From the NCBI GenBank assembly GCA_977017575.1, contig CDRNVI010000167.1, forward strand, positions 1 to 64,000: a stretch of DNA of 64,000 nt, read 5' to 3'. The position numbers and the translations under genes are program-made. The first letter of the stretch is position 1. Every line of letters begins with the position of its first letter. This DNA comes from Paramoeba atlantica. Lineage: Eukaryota; Discosea. Shown in pieces: positions 25,800 to 37,534 of the stretch. The notes under the pieces are model-generated. The model was not told where the DNA came from, did no database searches, and was given only the letters and a program-made list of their open reading frames with translations.

Positions 25800-26036
25800 C
25801 TACTCCTCAGGATAAGAGGGGGGAAAAAGTAAGAGAGGAGGAAAAAAAAAAGAAAAAAGAAAAAACAAATAAAAAAATAAACAAATAAAAAAGAAAAACA
25901 AGAAAAAATAAATAAAAACAAAACAAAAAAACAAAAGGAAAAATAAAAAAAAAGAAAAAAAAGAAAGAAAAGGGAAAGGAAAGGGAAAAGGAAAAAAAAG
26001 AAAAAAAGAAAACAAAAAAACAAATAAAAACAAAAG

Positions 26037-26099
<63 letters not shown>

Positions 26100-28175
26100 A
26101 AAAAAAAGAAAAAAAAAGAAAAAAAAAAGAAAAAAAAGAAAAAGAAAAGAAAAAAAGAAACAAGAAAGAAAAAAGAAAAAAAAAAGAGAAAAAAAGAGAA
26201 GAAAAAAAGAAAAGATAAAAGAAACAAAGAGAAGAAAAAAGAAAAAAAGAAAGAAAAAAGAAAAAGAAAAAAGGAAAAGGAAAAAAAAAGGAAAGGGGGA
26301 AGGAAGAGGGAAAAGAGAAAGAGAAAAAAGAGAGAACCAACAATTTTTTTTTTATTTTCGCTTTGATCAAGAAAAGAAAGGAGAAAGAGGAGGAAAAGGG
26401 AAAAAAACAAAAAAAAACAAAAAAAAACAAAAAACAAAAAAAAAGAAAAGAAAACAAAGGAAAAAAATAAAATAAAAAAACAAAAAAAACAAAAAAAAGA
26501 AAAGAAAAGAAGAGAACAATAAACAAAACAAAACAAAACAAACAAAACAAACAAAACAAAAAAAAAGAAAAAAAAAGAAAAAAAAAAGAAAAAAGAAAAA
26601 AAAGAAAAAAGAAAAAAAAAAAAAGAAAAAAAAAAGAAAAAAGAAAGAAAAGAAAAAAACTGTGAAGAAAAAGGATCTCTTTTGATACGTGATTTCACTC
26701 TTTTCTAATTCAATGACTTCACTGTCTTAAAAGGAAAGAAAGAGAAGGAAAGAAAAGAAAAGAGAAAAAGAAAGAGGGGAAAGAGGAGAAAAGAGAAGGG
26801 GGAGAAGATTAAAAAGAGGAAAGAGAAAAGATAAAAAAGACAAAAACAAAAGATGAAAGAAAAGAAAAAAAAAAGGAAAAACACAAAACAAAAGAAAAAA
26901 AGAAAAAAGAAAAAACAAAAGAAAAAAAACAAAAGAAAAAAAGAAAAAAATCAATGAAGAAAAAAGGAACATTTTTTTAATACATGAATTACACTCTCTT
27001 CAATTAAACAACTTTCCTGTGTTAAGGAGAAAAGAAAGAGAAAGAAAGAGAGAAGGAAAAAGAGAGAAAAAGAGAAGAGAGGGGAAAAGATTAAAAAGAG
27101 GAAAGATAAAGAGGAAAAGATAAAAAAAAAAACAAAACAAAACAAAACAAAAAGAAAAAGAAAAAAAGAAAAAAAGAAAAGAAAAGAAAAGAAAAAAAAA
27201 GAAAAAAAAGAAAAAAACAAAAAGAAAAAAAACAAAAAGAAAAAGAAAAAAAACAAAAAGGAAAAGAAAAAAAACAAAAAAAAATAAAAAAAAAAGAAAA
27301 AAAAAGAAAAAAAAGAAAAAAAAAAAAGAAAGAAAAGAAAGAAAAAGAAAAGAAAAGAGAAAGAGAAAAAGAAAAAGAAAAAGAAAAAAAAGAAAGAAAA
27401 AAAGAAAAAAAAAAAAAAAGAAAAAAAAAAAAAAGAAAAAAAAGAAAGAAAAGAAAAAAAAAAAAAAAGAAAGAAAAAAAAAAAAGAAAGAAAAAAAGAA
27501 AAAGAAAAAGAAAAAGAAAAAGAAAAAAAAGAAAGAAAAAGAAAGAAAAAAAGAAAGAAAAAAAAGAAAGAAAAAAAAGAAAGAAAAGAAAAAGAAAAAG
27601 AAGAAAAAAAGAAAAGAAAAATAAAAAGAGAAAAAAAAAAAAAAAAAGAAAGAAAAAAAGAATAAACCTCAAGAAAAAAAAGAGAACATGATCCCACCTC
27701 TTCCCAACCTTTCCCAAGCATCCCAACCTTCCCCAACCTTCCTAAACTTCCCCAACCTTCCTAACCTTCCCCTCCTTTCCCAACCTTCCCAACCTTCCCA
27801 ACCTTCCTTTCCCTCTTCCCCTCACCTCTTCCCTCCTTCTCTTTTTTTTTTTTTTTTAATTTAATTCTTTTTTTCATCTCGCTTTTTTCTTTTTTCTCTT
27901 TCCTCTTTTCTTCCCTCTCCTTTCGCTCTTTCCTCCCTGGCAGGGGAAAAAAATTATTTTAGCACAAAAAAAAAAGATTTTAGGGTTCATAATTTTTCAA
28001 AAAAAAAAAAAGAAAAAAAGAAAAAAAGAAAAAAAAAGAAAAAAAAAGAAAAAAAAAGAAAAAAAAAGAAAAAAAAGAAAAAAAAAGAAAAAAGAGAAAA
28101 AAAGAAAAAAAAAGAAAAAAAAAGAAAAAAAAAGAAGAAAAAAAAGAAGAAAAAAAAGAATTTGTCTGGTGGGAT
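25800..28175. repeat. Purine-only low-complexity block with small islands
   Basis: GAAAAA, CAAAAA and GAAAGAAAA words dominate. Two islands, 26660-26730 and 26945-27030, resemble each other (GAAGAAAAAGGA...ACTCTTTTC and GAAGAAAAAAGGA...ACTCTCTTC). On the minus strand both begin after ACAG, so they could be duplicated exons, but I recognise no protein. Confidence 0.7.
27699..27818 (+). repeat. CCTTCCCAA minisatellite
   Basis: Ten-base words CAACCTTCCC or close variants repeat about eleven times with single-base and length variation. Confidence 0.85.
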
Positions 28176-28209
28176 CTCAAGTCTCCCTGACTCCCTAACT
28201 CCTCAACTC

Positions 28210-28240
<31 letters not shown>

Positions 28241-29037
28241 AGCGAGAATTGGATCATCTTCTGGGACATTTCAATTCTTTGAGGGTCTCAAATCGCTGAA
28301 AAATATCAAAGAAGAAAAAAGAGTTGTTTGAGCAAATCAAAAGAACTTTAATTTGTTCATAAAACTCCAAAACATCACCACAAAAATCCTTTTAATTGTT
28401 CTGTCTTTCTTGATTTTTGATTATATTATCATCTAACAGAAAAAGAAAAAAGAAAAGAAAGAAAAATTAGTTTTCCAATTAAAAAAACAAAGAAAAACAA
28501 AGAAAAACAAAGAAAAACAAAGAAAAACAAAGAAAAACAAAGAAAAGAAAAAAAACACATCATCACAAAACACCCAACAAAATAAAGGTTTTTGATCTTG
28601 GGTTGGTGGTGGAAAGAAAAAGAGAACGAAAAAGAAAAAGAAAATCAAAAAAGGAAAAAGGAAAAAAAAAAAAAGAAAAAAGAAAAAAGAAAAAAAAGAA
28701 AAAAAAAAGAAAAAAAAAAAAGAAAAAAAGAAAAAAGAAAAAGAAAAAAGGAAAAAAATACATTTGAACAAGATTCGTGAGTTGAGTGGTCCTGTGAATG
28801 AATTCTTACTGAAATACCTACAAAGAGAAAAGAAAGAAAGAAAAAAGAAAGAAAAAAGAAAGAAAGAAAGAAAGAAAGAAAGAAATAAGAGGGAAAGAAA
28901 AGAAATAAGAGTTAAAAAGGAAAAAAGAAAAAAAAGAAAAAAAAGAAAAAAAAAATAATAAAAATAATAAAATAATAAAAAATAATAATAAAATAAATAA
29001 ATAAAATAAATTAAAAAAATAAAAAAAAATAAAAAAC

Positions 29038-29109
29038 ATCCAAGTCAAATTGGAGAGTTGTCCAAATTCAGTAGGCAAAGTCCCCGTGAAGTTATTAGAA
29101 ACAATGTCT
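29038..29109 (-). CDS. LRR exon (copy A, full length)
   Basis: Follows ATTATTAG and ends before GTTTTTTA; 72 nt. Encodes DIVSNNFTGTLPTEFGQLSN and LTW. The homologue at 62142-62201 lacks one and three codons in frame. Confidence 0.7.
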
Positions 29110-29333
29110 CTAATAATATTATGAAAGAGAGAGAGAGAGAGAGAGAGAAGAAAGAGAGAAAGAGAGAGAGAAAAGTGAGAGAGAAAAGAGAGAGAAAGAA
29201 AGAAAAAAAATCATCAGAAGAATAATTTATTCAAAAAATAATCAGAAAAAAAAAGAAAAAAAAGAAAAAAAAGAAAAAAAGAAAAAAAGAAAGAAAAAAA
29301 AAAAGAAAAAAGAAAAAAAAGAAAAAAAAAAAC

Positions 29334-29405
29334 TTTTGAAGAAGATGAGAGAGTTGTGCAAATTCAACAGGCATTGCCCCTGAAAAGAAATTCCCTTCCA
29401 GTGAT
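29334..29405 (-). CDS. LRR exon (copy A, full length)
   Basis: Follows TTTTATCAG and ends before GTTTTT; 72 nt. Encodes SLEGNFFSGAMPVEFAQLSH and four more residues. Homologue at 62443-62514. Confidence 0.65.
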
Positions 29406-30569
29406 CTGATAAAATCAAAAATAATTTCAATAAAAATGAAAGAAATGAAAAGATAAAAAAAAGAAAGAAAAAGAAAAAAGATAAAAAAGAAAAAGAAAAA
29501 AAATAAAAAAGAAAAAAAGAAAAAGAAAAGAAAAAGAAAAAAAGAAAAAGAAAAGAAAAAGAAAAAGAAAAGAAAAAGAAAAAGAAAAAGAAAAAGAAAA
29601 AGAAAAAAAAAGAAAAAAGAAAAAATTACAAGTCAGTTAAAGAACGAAGTTTTGAAATTTTGTCCAAGATTTTTTCTCCTTTCAGTCAATTGACTCCTAA
29701 AAAAGAAAGAAAGAAAAGAGAAGAGAAGAAAAGAGAAGAAAAGAGAAGAGAAGAGAAGAAAAGAAAAGAGAAGAGAAGAGAAGAAGAGAAGAGAAGAGAA
29801 GAGAAGAGAAGAGAAGAGAAAAAGAAAGGAAAGGAAAAGAAAGAAAAGGAAAAGAAAAAAGAAAGAAAAGAAAATGATAAAATTATTAAAAGAATAATAA
29901 AAAAAAGAAAAAAAATAAAATAATAAAATAATAAAATAATAAAATCATAAAATAAAATAAAAATAAAAATAAAATCAAAATCAAAATCAAAAATAAAAAT
30001 AAAATAAAAAATAAAAATAAAAATAAAAATAAAAATAAAAATAAAAAAAAACATAATTAGGCATGACGAAGATTTTCAATTTCTGATGGAACAGTCCCTC
30101 TGTCAGAAAGATCTCTAGAAAGAGAAGAGAGAGAAGAGAGAGAGGGAGAGAGGGAGAGAAAAGGGGAAAGAGAAGAGAGAAGAAAGGAAAAGTTAAAAGA
30201 AAAAGAAAAAAGAGAGAGAAAAGTTAAAAGAAAAGAAAGAAAAAGAAAAAGAAAAGAAAGAAAAAGAAAAAAAAAAGAAAAAAAAAAGAAAAAAAAAAGA
30301 AAAAAAAAAGAAAAAAAAAAGAAAAAAAAAAGAAAAAAAAAAGAAAAAAAAAAAGAAAAAGAAACAAATAAAACAAGAGAAGAAAGAACTCCAATTTCGG
30401 TTGGTCCCACCTAAGACAGTTGTCTGCCAAAAGCCTTTTTTAACAAATAATAGAAAGAGAGAAGAGAAAGAGAAGAGAGAAGAGAGAAGAGAGAAGAGAG
30501 AGAGAAAGAGAAAGAGAAATCAGAAGAGAAAGAGAAAGAAGAGAAGCAAAAAAAAAAAAAAAAACAAGA

Positions 30570-30800
30570 GACTCTGCATGGGGGGTTGTGGTGTTGCCCT
30601 CCTCCTCTCCCATTCTCTCTCCCCCCCCCCCCCATCCAAGAACCTCCCCCCTGGGAACACACACACACTCTCTCTCTCTCCCCAGAACCTTCTTCCCCTT
30701 CCTCTCCCTCCTCTCCGAAACCTCCCCCCTGGGAACACACTCTCTCTCTCCCCGGAACCTTCCTCTTCCTCTCCCTCCTCTCCTGAAAAAAACCAGTTGG
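30570..30800 (+). repeat. 77-bp tandem repeat, two copies, with C run
   Basis: AACCTCCCCCCTGGGAACAC occurs at about 30642 and 30719, each followed by a TC run, CCAGAACCTTC or CCGGAACCTTC, and CCTCTCC. A run of about 14 C precedes. No gene supported. Confidence 0.85.
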
Positions 30801-30819
30801 ACCTGAAATAGAGGTCCAT

Positions 30820-31347
30820 CATTTCCCTTTTTTTTTTTTTTGTTTTTTTTTTCTGTGGGTGTTTGTGGTTTTTTCTCTTTCTCTCTTTTTCTCTTCTTCT
30901 CAGTCACTCTTCTCTTTTCTTTTGGTGGTTGTGATCTCTTTCTTTCTGTTTTTTTTTTTCACATCCTTTTCTTTTCCTTTTTTACTTCTTTCTTGTTCTT
31001 TCTTTCTTCTTCAAGACCATCACTCTCTTTTTCCTTGATTTGTTTTTTGTTTTCCGTTTTATGTTTTTCCTTTCAGTCCCGCCCCTAAAACAAGTTTTTA
31101 ATTCTGAGAAAAGAGAGTTAAAACAAGAAGAGAGATCACAAAGAAATTCTTTGACAAACCTTTGTCCACAAACAAAATTGAGGTTTTTTCTTTTCTCTTC
31201 TTTTCCTCTTTTTTCTTTTCTCTCTCTTCTTTCTTTTCTCTCTTTTTCTTTTTTCTTTTCTTTCTTTTCTCTTCTCTTTTCTCTTTTCTTTTTTGTTAAT
31301 TTTGGGTAATTGGATTGATAAAAAGGAGAAAAAAAAGAAGAGAAAGT
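30820..31347. other. T/C-rich spacer before the second 5S gene
   Basis: Mostly T-rich with a non-repetitive patch at 31070-31180. Ends with the purine word AAAAAAGAAGAGAAA that also precedes the first 5S copy. Confidence 0.5.
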
Positions 31348-31466
31348 GTCTTCGGTCATACCCAGTTGAAAGCACCCGATCCCATCAGAACTCGGAAGTT
31401 AAGCAGCTGTGGGCTCGGTTAGTAGAATGGTGGGTGACCACATTCGAATCCCGAGTGCTGAAGACC
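31348..31466 (+). rRNA. 5S ribosomal RNA, copy 2
   Basis: Same 119-nt sequence as at 19549, including the paired ends GTCTTCGG and the internal control region, with T runs directly after. Immediate flanks on both sides are also shared, indicating a recent duplication of the gene with its neighbourhood. Confidence 0.95.
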
Positions 31467-31781
31467 TTCTCTTTTTTTCTTTTTTTTCTTTCTTTTTCTT
31501 TCCCTTTTTTTCTTTTTCTTTTTTTCTTTCCCTTTTTTTTTAATTTTCTTTTTGTTGAAAAACAGGTCGAAAACACAAATTTGATTCTGGTTCAGTCTTT
31601 TTCTTGTTATTCTATTTGCAGATCGTGGTATGCCTCCACACAAATATTCGAGAGAAAATATTCAAAATAAGGAGGGTGTGTTTTGTTATTTTTGGTTCCC
31701 TCTCTTCTTGATCATTTCCCCCCAAAAGATGTTCCACAAAAAAAGCAAAAAAGAGTTTTGAAGGCATAGAATTATTATTAT

Positions 31782-31827
31782 TACTCTCTGAGTTACGAAT
31801 TTTCACAAATTAGCAACTCAGAGAGTA
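31782..31827 (+). repeat. Dispersed palindrome family 2, copy d
   Basis: TACTCTCTGAGTT pairs perfectly with AACTCAGAGAGTA, around a loop with GAATTTTCACAAATTAGC. Relative to the other copies both arms changed together (GGGT to GAGTT on one side and the complement on the other), so pairing is conserved. Confidence 0.8.
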
Positions 31828-32086
31828 TTACAAGAAGATATCCCTCCACAGTGGCCAACATCCCCTTTCATCTAAATTATGATTTTTAAGGAAGAAAAAG
31901 TAAGAGTTATTGGGAGACTTAAACAGAGAAAAGAAGGAAAAAAGGGAGAGTGTGTGTGTGTTGTTTGTTGTTTGACAAGATGCACCCCAACAATGTGAGA
32001 GAAAAGAATAAATAAATAAACCAAAAAAGTGGGATATTCAAAAAGAGAGATTTTATTTTGAAAGGATGATTTTGAAGATCTCCTTT

Positions 32087-33108
32087 CTATTTCCATCTTT
32101 TTTCCTTTGGGGGAGAAGAATTCTTTTTGGGAGAACCATGAGAGTAATGGGAATGTTTACAACGACCATCTTTTCCTTTTCTCTTATTCACAAAAAACTT
32201 CTCATCCTTCTGTTCTTCTGATTGTTCTTCCACTTCAGTCAGGGCCAACCTCTCTGTGATTTCTTCCAAACGTTTCTTGAGAATAATTTCTGTTTCCATC
32301 ATCTTTTTTGACTTCTTTTCTTTCACTTCAAGATTACAAAGTCTTCTTTCGATGTTTTGTTGTTGATTCTGAAGTTTTCTCAATTGTCCAAACGATCTTG
32401 GTTTACCACAATCTTCTTTTTCCTCTTCCTCTTCCTCTTCCTCTTCCTCTTGGACTGTCTCATCAGACAATTCAGCTTCTATTCTCCTCCTCTTGTTTGA
32501 TAGCAACAACAACTTCACTTTTCTTGACTTTTCAAATCAATAAGACTCTCTCGAACTTGGGTTTTGTTTTCAGTCAACTGTTCCTTTCTTCGTTGAAGAG
32601 CCACAATCTTTTCTTCAAGAACATTGATCTGATCTGCCAGTTTCTCGTCACGCTTACTGAGCATTTCAATCTTCTTCTCTCTCTTCTGTTGTTCCTTGAG
32701 TCTTTTCTGAGGGTTCTCAGAAACTGACTCATCATCAGTACTCTCATCACTCGCTTTCTCTTCATCATCATCATCCACTCGATTTTCAATCTCCTGATGA
32801 CTCTTCACTGCTGTCACCATCTTGTTGTCCTTTTTGGGGAGAACAAACAAAGCGTCTTCCAAGTCTTGATTACGTTTCACAAAGACAACATCACACTCAT
32901 CATTGAGATAGAACACTCGAACTGCAGCAGTCGAAGTTCCGTACACATCCTGGATCTTCCTTCGCAGACTTCGAAAGTCTTGAGCTTGAATAGAACACAC
33001 TTCTCCATTCTCAGTGTTTCGAACTTCCCACTGCTGTTCTTCTTCTTCCTTCTCGAGGTTTTTTGATCGAACAACGATCGACGACATCAACTGAACTCTC
33101 ATCACCAT
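32087..33108 (-). pseudogene. PB1-domain coiled-coil protein, copy A (one frameshift)
   Basis: Starts MVMRVQLMS at 33108, the same start as the intact copy at 54110. Residues about 25-90 form a PB1 domain: QDFRSLRRKIQDVYG and then VRVFYLNDECDVVFVKRNQD and LEDAL, the acidic OPCA motif that lets PB1 domains pair head to tail. A Lys/Glu-rich coiled coil follows (NPQKRLKEQQKREKKIEMLS onwards). At about 32517 the frame ends in DLKSQEK-stop, while the next frame continues with the rest of the coiled coil to 32087. A single-base shift explains this when compared with copy B. It could be an assembly error; otherwise the product is a truncated 197-residue protein. Upstream sequence is shared with copy B. 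Confidence 0.75.
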
Positions 33109-33691
33109 GTTGGATTGTTGTTTTTCTGTTTCAAGTTATCCAGAAAAAGAAATGTTTTGAATTAAAAACAAAACCTGAGAGAAGAAGTGGTTGCGTTTGT
33201 TGTCGTTCATGGAAGGGGATAAGAGGAAGAGGGGGTGATGGTGAGAAGGAACACCAACCCCACAAACCACAAAAAAAACAAAAAACAAAATCACCGAAAG
33301 CAACAAAACGCAGGGCGGGAGGTTCAATTCCCACAAAATTTTCCTTTTTTTTTTTATTTTTTATTTTTTTTTATTCAGTGAAGGTGTTGGGCGGACTTGG
33401 ACAAAACTTTTTCAAAACGACGAAAAAAGAGGTTGGGAGTGGTTGTCTTCGAAAAATGAGAAACCACACCCAATGGATACTTCACTGAACTGAGCCAACT
33501 TTTTCCAAGAACAGGTTTCTTCGTCCCCTCCTCAACCCAACACACCAAAAAACACAAAAACAAAAATTCAAAACAAAAAAAACAAAACAAAAAAAACAAA
33601 ACAAAAAACACAAAACCAAAACACAAAAACAAAACAAAAAAAACAGTGCCCCTTCTTGTGTGATTGTGATTGATCGACAAATACTACTACT
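33109..33691. promoter_or_regulatory. Divergent intergenic region, PB1 copy A and ADF/cofilin
   Basis: Serves as upstream region of both divergent genes. The first 70 bp beside PB1 are nearly identical to the region upstream of PB1 copy B (AAGTTATCCAGAAAAAGAAA and TGTTTTGAATTAAAAACAAA), pointing to a shared promoter or leader. A tRNA-like B box GGTTCAATTCC at about 33328 has no cloverleaf around it. The part next to ADF is C/A-rich. Confidence 0.45.
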
Positions 33692-34144
33692 ATGGCTTCT
33701 GTGGTTCAATTTTCTGATGAATGTATCTCTATTGCTCGCTCCGTCAAATCCGGAAAATCAAAAGGATGTATCTTCTTGATCGATGATGGAAAATGTCAAA
33801 CTGATTATCATGATTTATCGAAAAGTGAGGATGTGGTGGATGGGCAAACAGAATGGGCTGAATTCACGACTCATCTCCCAAGAGACAAATGTGCGTATGG
33901 ATTGACTCACATCAAATACATATCTCCTTCTGATCACATCGAAAGGAGTAAGTTAGTGTTTGTGATGTGGGCACCTGACAGATCTAAAATCAAAGAAAAG
34001 ATGGTTGTTTCTTTTTCTGCAAATGGAATTGTTGGAAAGATTGGAGAAGGTGGGATTTCTTGTCGACTTCAGGGTGGTTCGGTTGCATCTGTTGATTATG
34101 ATGAAGTTTTGGAACATGCATTGGCGCGATCTACAGTGAAGTGA
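33692..34144 (+). CDS. ADF/cofilin-family actin-binding protein
   Basis: A single-exon 150-residue protein, the normal size for one actin-depolymerising-factor homology domain. It starts MASVVQFSDECISIARSVKS and contains KLVFVMWAPDRSKIKEKMVV, the conserved strand and long actin-binding helix of the family. The glycine-rich GKIGEGG segment after it and the absence of an obvious N-terminal Ser3-type regulatory site leave open whether it is a cofilin or a coactosin-like member. It would bind actin monomers or filaments in the cytoplasm. An AATAAA at about 34353 could end the transcript. Base use is ordinary, unlike the simple sequence around it. Confidence 0.85.
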   Translation: MASVVQFSDECISIARSVKSGKSKGCIFLIDDGKCQTDYHDLSKSEDVVDGQTEWAEFTTHLPRDKCAYGLTHIKYISPSDHIERSKLVFVMWAPDRSKIKEKMVVSFSANGIVGKIGEGGISCRLQGGSVASVDYDEVLEHALARSTVK

Positions 34145-34379
34145 AAAACAGAAATGAGGAGATTCCCCCCTTCCCTCTCTCTCTCTCTCTTCCTTTCTCT
34201 CCTCTCTCTCCTCTCTTTGGGTGGAGGGAGTGGAGGAGGGGTGTGTCTGTTTCAAAAGTTGATTTGTAAAAGAGGAGACAAAAAAATGACTCCTCTCTTC
34301 TCTTTCCTCTTCTTCTTTTTTGAATTCCATGAAAATTATTTACTTTATTTTTAATAAAAGAGATCCTTTTTCACATTGT

Positions 34380-35500
34380 CTCTTCTTGCTGCTTTGTTTT
34401 TTCGAACCTTTTCTTTCAACAACACAGATTTAGTTCGCTAAAAAAGTGCGCTAATTTTTTTTTTTGTTTTTTTTTTGTTTTCCCTTGTTGTTCCCTGATA
34501 CAAAACAAGAGAGGCAAGAGGGAGAAAAGGAAGAAAGAACACCGACCTTGAAGTTAAAAGAAAAAAAAGAAAACAGATTTTCAAAAAAGAGTGATCAAAG
34601 AAAAAAAAGAGAGAAAAAAAAGAAAACAACCAACTTGTTTCTTTTTTCCTTTTTCAAGAGAGAGAGAGGCAAGAGGGGTTTGAAATTGAGCGAATTGGGA
34701 ATGGCGTGGGGGGCAATTGGGTTATCCACACCAAAAAGACAAAAGGTTATTCTTTTCTTTTCTTTTCTTTTTTAAATCTTTTTGTTTGTCATGTTTTGTC
34801 ATGTGATTATATCTTGTGAGTGTGGTGTGTGATGTGATGTGATGTTTGTTGTTTTCGGCTTTTGGGATTGGGGTTGGGGATTGGTTGGTTTTTCTCCTTT
34901 TAGTTTCCCTCCTTTTTTTTAATCTTTTTCTTCTCTTTTTCACTTTGTTTTTTTCTTTCTTTCTCTCTTTCTTCTTTTTTTCTCTTTTTTTTCTTTGACT
35001 TTGGTGTTTGGGATTTTTGAATTCTTCATTTTTCCTTTGTCTCTCCTTTCTCCCTTTCTCCTTTTTTTTCTTTACTTTTTTTCTTTTCTTATTTTTTTTC
35101 TATCTTTTAAAAGAATTCTAATACCAATATTCTTTTCTCTTCAGGTTTTACATTCCATGAATTGACCACTACAACCAATCTATTTTTGCACATCTCAAAA
35201 TGTTGAGGCGATTTCTTTATCAGATCTAGGAGAGAAAAAAGAGTTGGAATTCTTGTTTGACGTGTTTCTTGGGTCTCTATAGCCAAGTCTGAGAGAGTTA
35301 AAGAGTTATATTGTAGGGCTGTCTGACTAAGTATCCAAAGAGAACCACTTTGATCACTTTTTCATATGGTTTGTTAACTTTTTTTTATTTTTATTTTTAT
35401 TTTTAGTTGATTGTGTTTTTTTAGTCTGTTTTTTTTTGTTGTTGTTGATATCCTCTTTTCTTTTTTTTTTGTTCTATTTTTTTTTTCTCATCTCTCTTCT
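34380..35500. other. Low-complexity spacer, no gene supported
   Basis: T-rich tracts with a GTGATGTGATGTGATG run near 34830. A mixed patch at 35110-35340 is partly open on the minus strand but not recognisable; it may belong to the retroelement debris that begins at 35.5 kb. Confidence 0.4.
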
Positions 35501-35511
35501 CACACTCAAGT

Positions 35512-37130
35512 TCATCTTATAACACAGGTGATCTTGCTATATTGTTCAGGGTTAAGTGTTAGTAATTTATTGGGGTGTTTTGTTTTGCAACATCCAAAGT
35601 TTTTGAGATTGTGAGATGTTTGTAAAAGAATCTCATTTTTGGGCAAATGATCAGGGAAGATGATGGAGATTGCAGAGCAAAGAGAAAAACAAAGGAGCAA
35701 AAAGATAAAACTGGAATCAAAATGTTATCTTCTTTTTCTTTTTTTCTTTTCTTTACTTTTTCTTTTTCTTCTGTCTTTTCCTTTTTTTCTTTATTCTTTC
35801 TTTATTCTTTCTTTATTCTTTCTTTTTTCCTTTTTCCTTTGAGGTAAACCTGATTTTTTTTTTGGTTCAAAATAAACCTGCAGAAGAAGAGGCTGGATGA
35901 ATTTCTTTTTCAGATTTGCCCTTGGTGAAGGAGACTCATGAGGGTGATTCTTGTGATAATGTTTGATTAAATCAGGAGCAGAGATGGTGTCTGATAGCTT
36001 TTCCAACACAGTAGTCCTTCTATTAAAGTGTTCCATCCTCATCAATGTGGTGTTCATGAATCTCTTTCACTTTGTAATTGTAATCATCTCTGTGGTTAAA
36101 ATCATCCATCTTATTCAATTCAAGGACACATGCAGGAGGGGTTGGTTTTGTATTTGTCCTTCTTCATAATTAACAGAGATCTCATATATCTTTACTTTTA
36201 ATCCCTTTAGGTGCATAATATTTTTGTGGCACATGTTCTGTTGTTCTAGATTGAAATGATCAGCAGAAGTGGTGACTGCTATTTCTCGTCGATATGCCTC
36301 TGTTGTATCCAATACCATTGATGGATGTCTACCAAAGTGAATGAAGAATGAAGTGAAGAGGAATTAGGAGATCCCAATCATCTTCAATGATCATGGATGG
36401 ATATATATATATGCTTAAATGACCTTGATTTGCCAAATCAGCCGTGAAGCTGGTTTGAGAATTCAAAGCCATTGTCAGGGTTATAATCTTGATAGGCATA
36501 GAGTTGATGCAGGTGTGTATTGCATAAAGCAATTTCTGCAATTGTTTTTGCATTTCTGTGGCTGGGAGATTGGGTAGATTTGGATGGATCCATCGAAATT
36601 GTCACAATTACAGGCAAAAGTGAATCCTTGTATGATGGTATTTTAGTCCAGGGGGTGCAGGCAGTGGCCCAGGAGGATATGGAGTAAAGAAGAGGTTTGA
36701 GTCTTGCTCCTCTCATTCCTTTTTTTGTTTTTTTTGTTGTTGTCTTGACATTCCAAACAGTTTTGGCAAAAGGAGTAAATGTATGGGTATATGATTTAGG
36801 AAAAACAAAATGATGAGTCAGAGACTGCTTGATCCAAAGCGCTTCTCAAACTTTCTGTGACCACCATTTAGTATTTCACCCCAAAAATGATTGAGGTAGG
36901 ACTGCTGGAGGCAACCCTCTTTCTCTTTAGGGTTACATTTCAGCCACTTTTCTGAGGATTCCTGCTGGGTCTATCCAGAATTTGTGGGTTTTTGTTTGAA
37001 GCATTTTTTGATTGTTTCTTTAGAGGAAGAATTCCACACAGATGATAGTCGATTATTTTAGTGCAGAAGGGATATCATCTTGCTATGCTTGAGCAAAAGG
37101 CTTGGTAATTCGACTGATTTGGGAATTGGT
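35512..37130 (-). pseudogene. Ty1/copia-type integrase remnant
   Basis: The minus strand around 36480 reads DYNPDNGFEFSNQL, matching the conserved D-N-G-x-E-F of the retroviral-type integrase core. Further downstream (35512-35700) it reads LKNFGCCKTKHPNKLL, like the F-G-C segment after the core in copia elements. Stops and frame changes are frequent. The integrase would insert element cDNA into chromosomes; this copy cannot. It lies 3' of the LTR-like motif at 37535, so it probably belongs to a different insertion from the reverse-transcriptase part upstream. Confidence 0.55.
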
Positions 37131-37534
37131 CTCCCCCTCAAGTGTGTGAATTGATTTTAAGAGGGTGTTAAACATTTGAACATCTGGGATGCTCTTGTCT
37201 TGTTCCTCTTTTTTTGGTTGGTTTTTGCCATAAGATCATTTTGTTTGCTTCCTGGCTTGTGGATTACTTTGACATTGTATTTCATGATTCTTGTGCAATC
37301 TAGTCTCAAAATATTGTGTGGTCTGTGGGTTTTTTTTTCGGATTTGAATACTCTTGAGAGAGCTGGGACAATGCCTCTATGCACTTCAAATCAACAGGTG
37401 GCCTTGGGTAGAAGTATTCCCTCCAGCCTCATATGGGTTTGGTTTGATTTGAGTTATGTTGTGCAATGGGTTTCAAAATGGATGTTGTATGCAAAGAATT
37501 GAGAATCATATTGTAGAAGTTGTAAAGTAAAAGG

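Larger units (their letters stand above)
28195..30440 (-). pseudogene. Leucine-rich-repeat gene, exon islands, copy A (decayed)
   Basis: Six LRR exons lie on the minus strand among pyrimidine-rich introns: about 30376-30434, 30053-30114, about 29626-29698, 29334-29405, 29038-29109 and 28762-28817. Complete ones are exactly 72 nt, start after AG, end before GT and share phase (1 nt + 23 codons + 2 nt). Examples are NNFTGTLPTEFGQLSNLTW and SLEGNFFSGAMPVEFAQLSH, matching the N-x-F-x-G-x-x-P-x-E-F/I-x-x-L plant-type LRR, a protein-binding horseshoe. Damage: TGA replacing the Gln codon in the third exon, TAA near the end of the second, a 16-nt deletion in the sixth and a shift in the first. Neither gene start nor end is identified. 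The same locus recurs at 61.3-63.5 kb. Confidence 0.7.

Noticed and set aside
25787..26698. 303-codon Phe/Ser/Leu-rich minus-strand open frame, and similar long frames at 26951-27736, 54658-55824 and 55626-56420
   Set aside because: Products of TTTTC/TTTCT repeats read in any frame; no composition change or motif marks them as proteins.
33300..33345. tRNA gene suggested by GGTTCAATTCCCAC
   Set aside because: A B-box-like word is present but no T stem, anticodon arm or acceptor stem can be formed around it.
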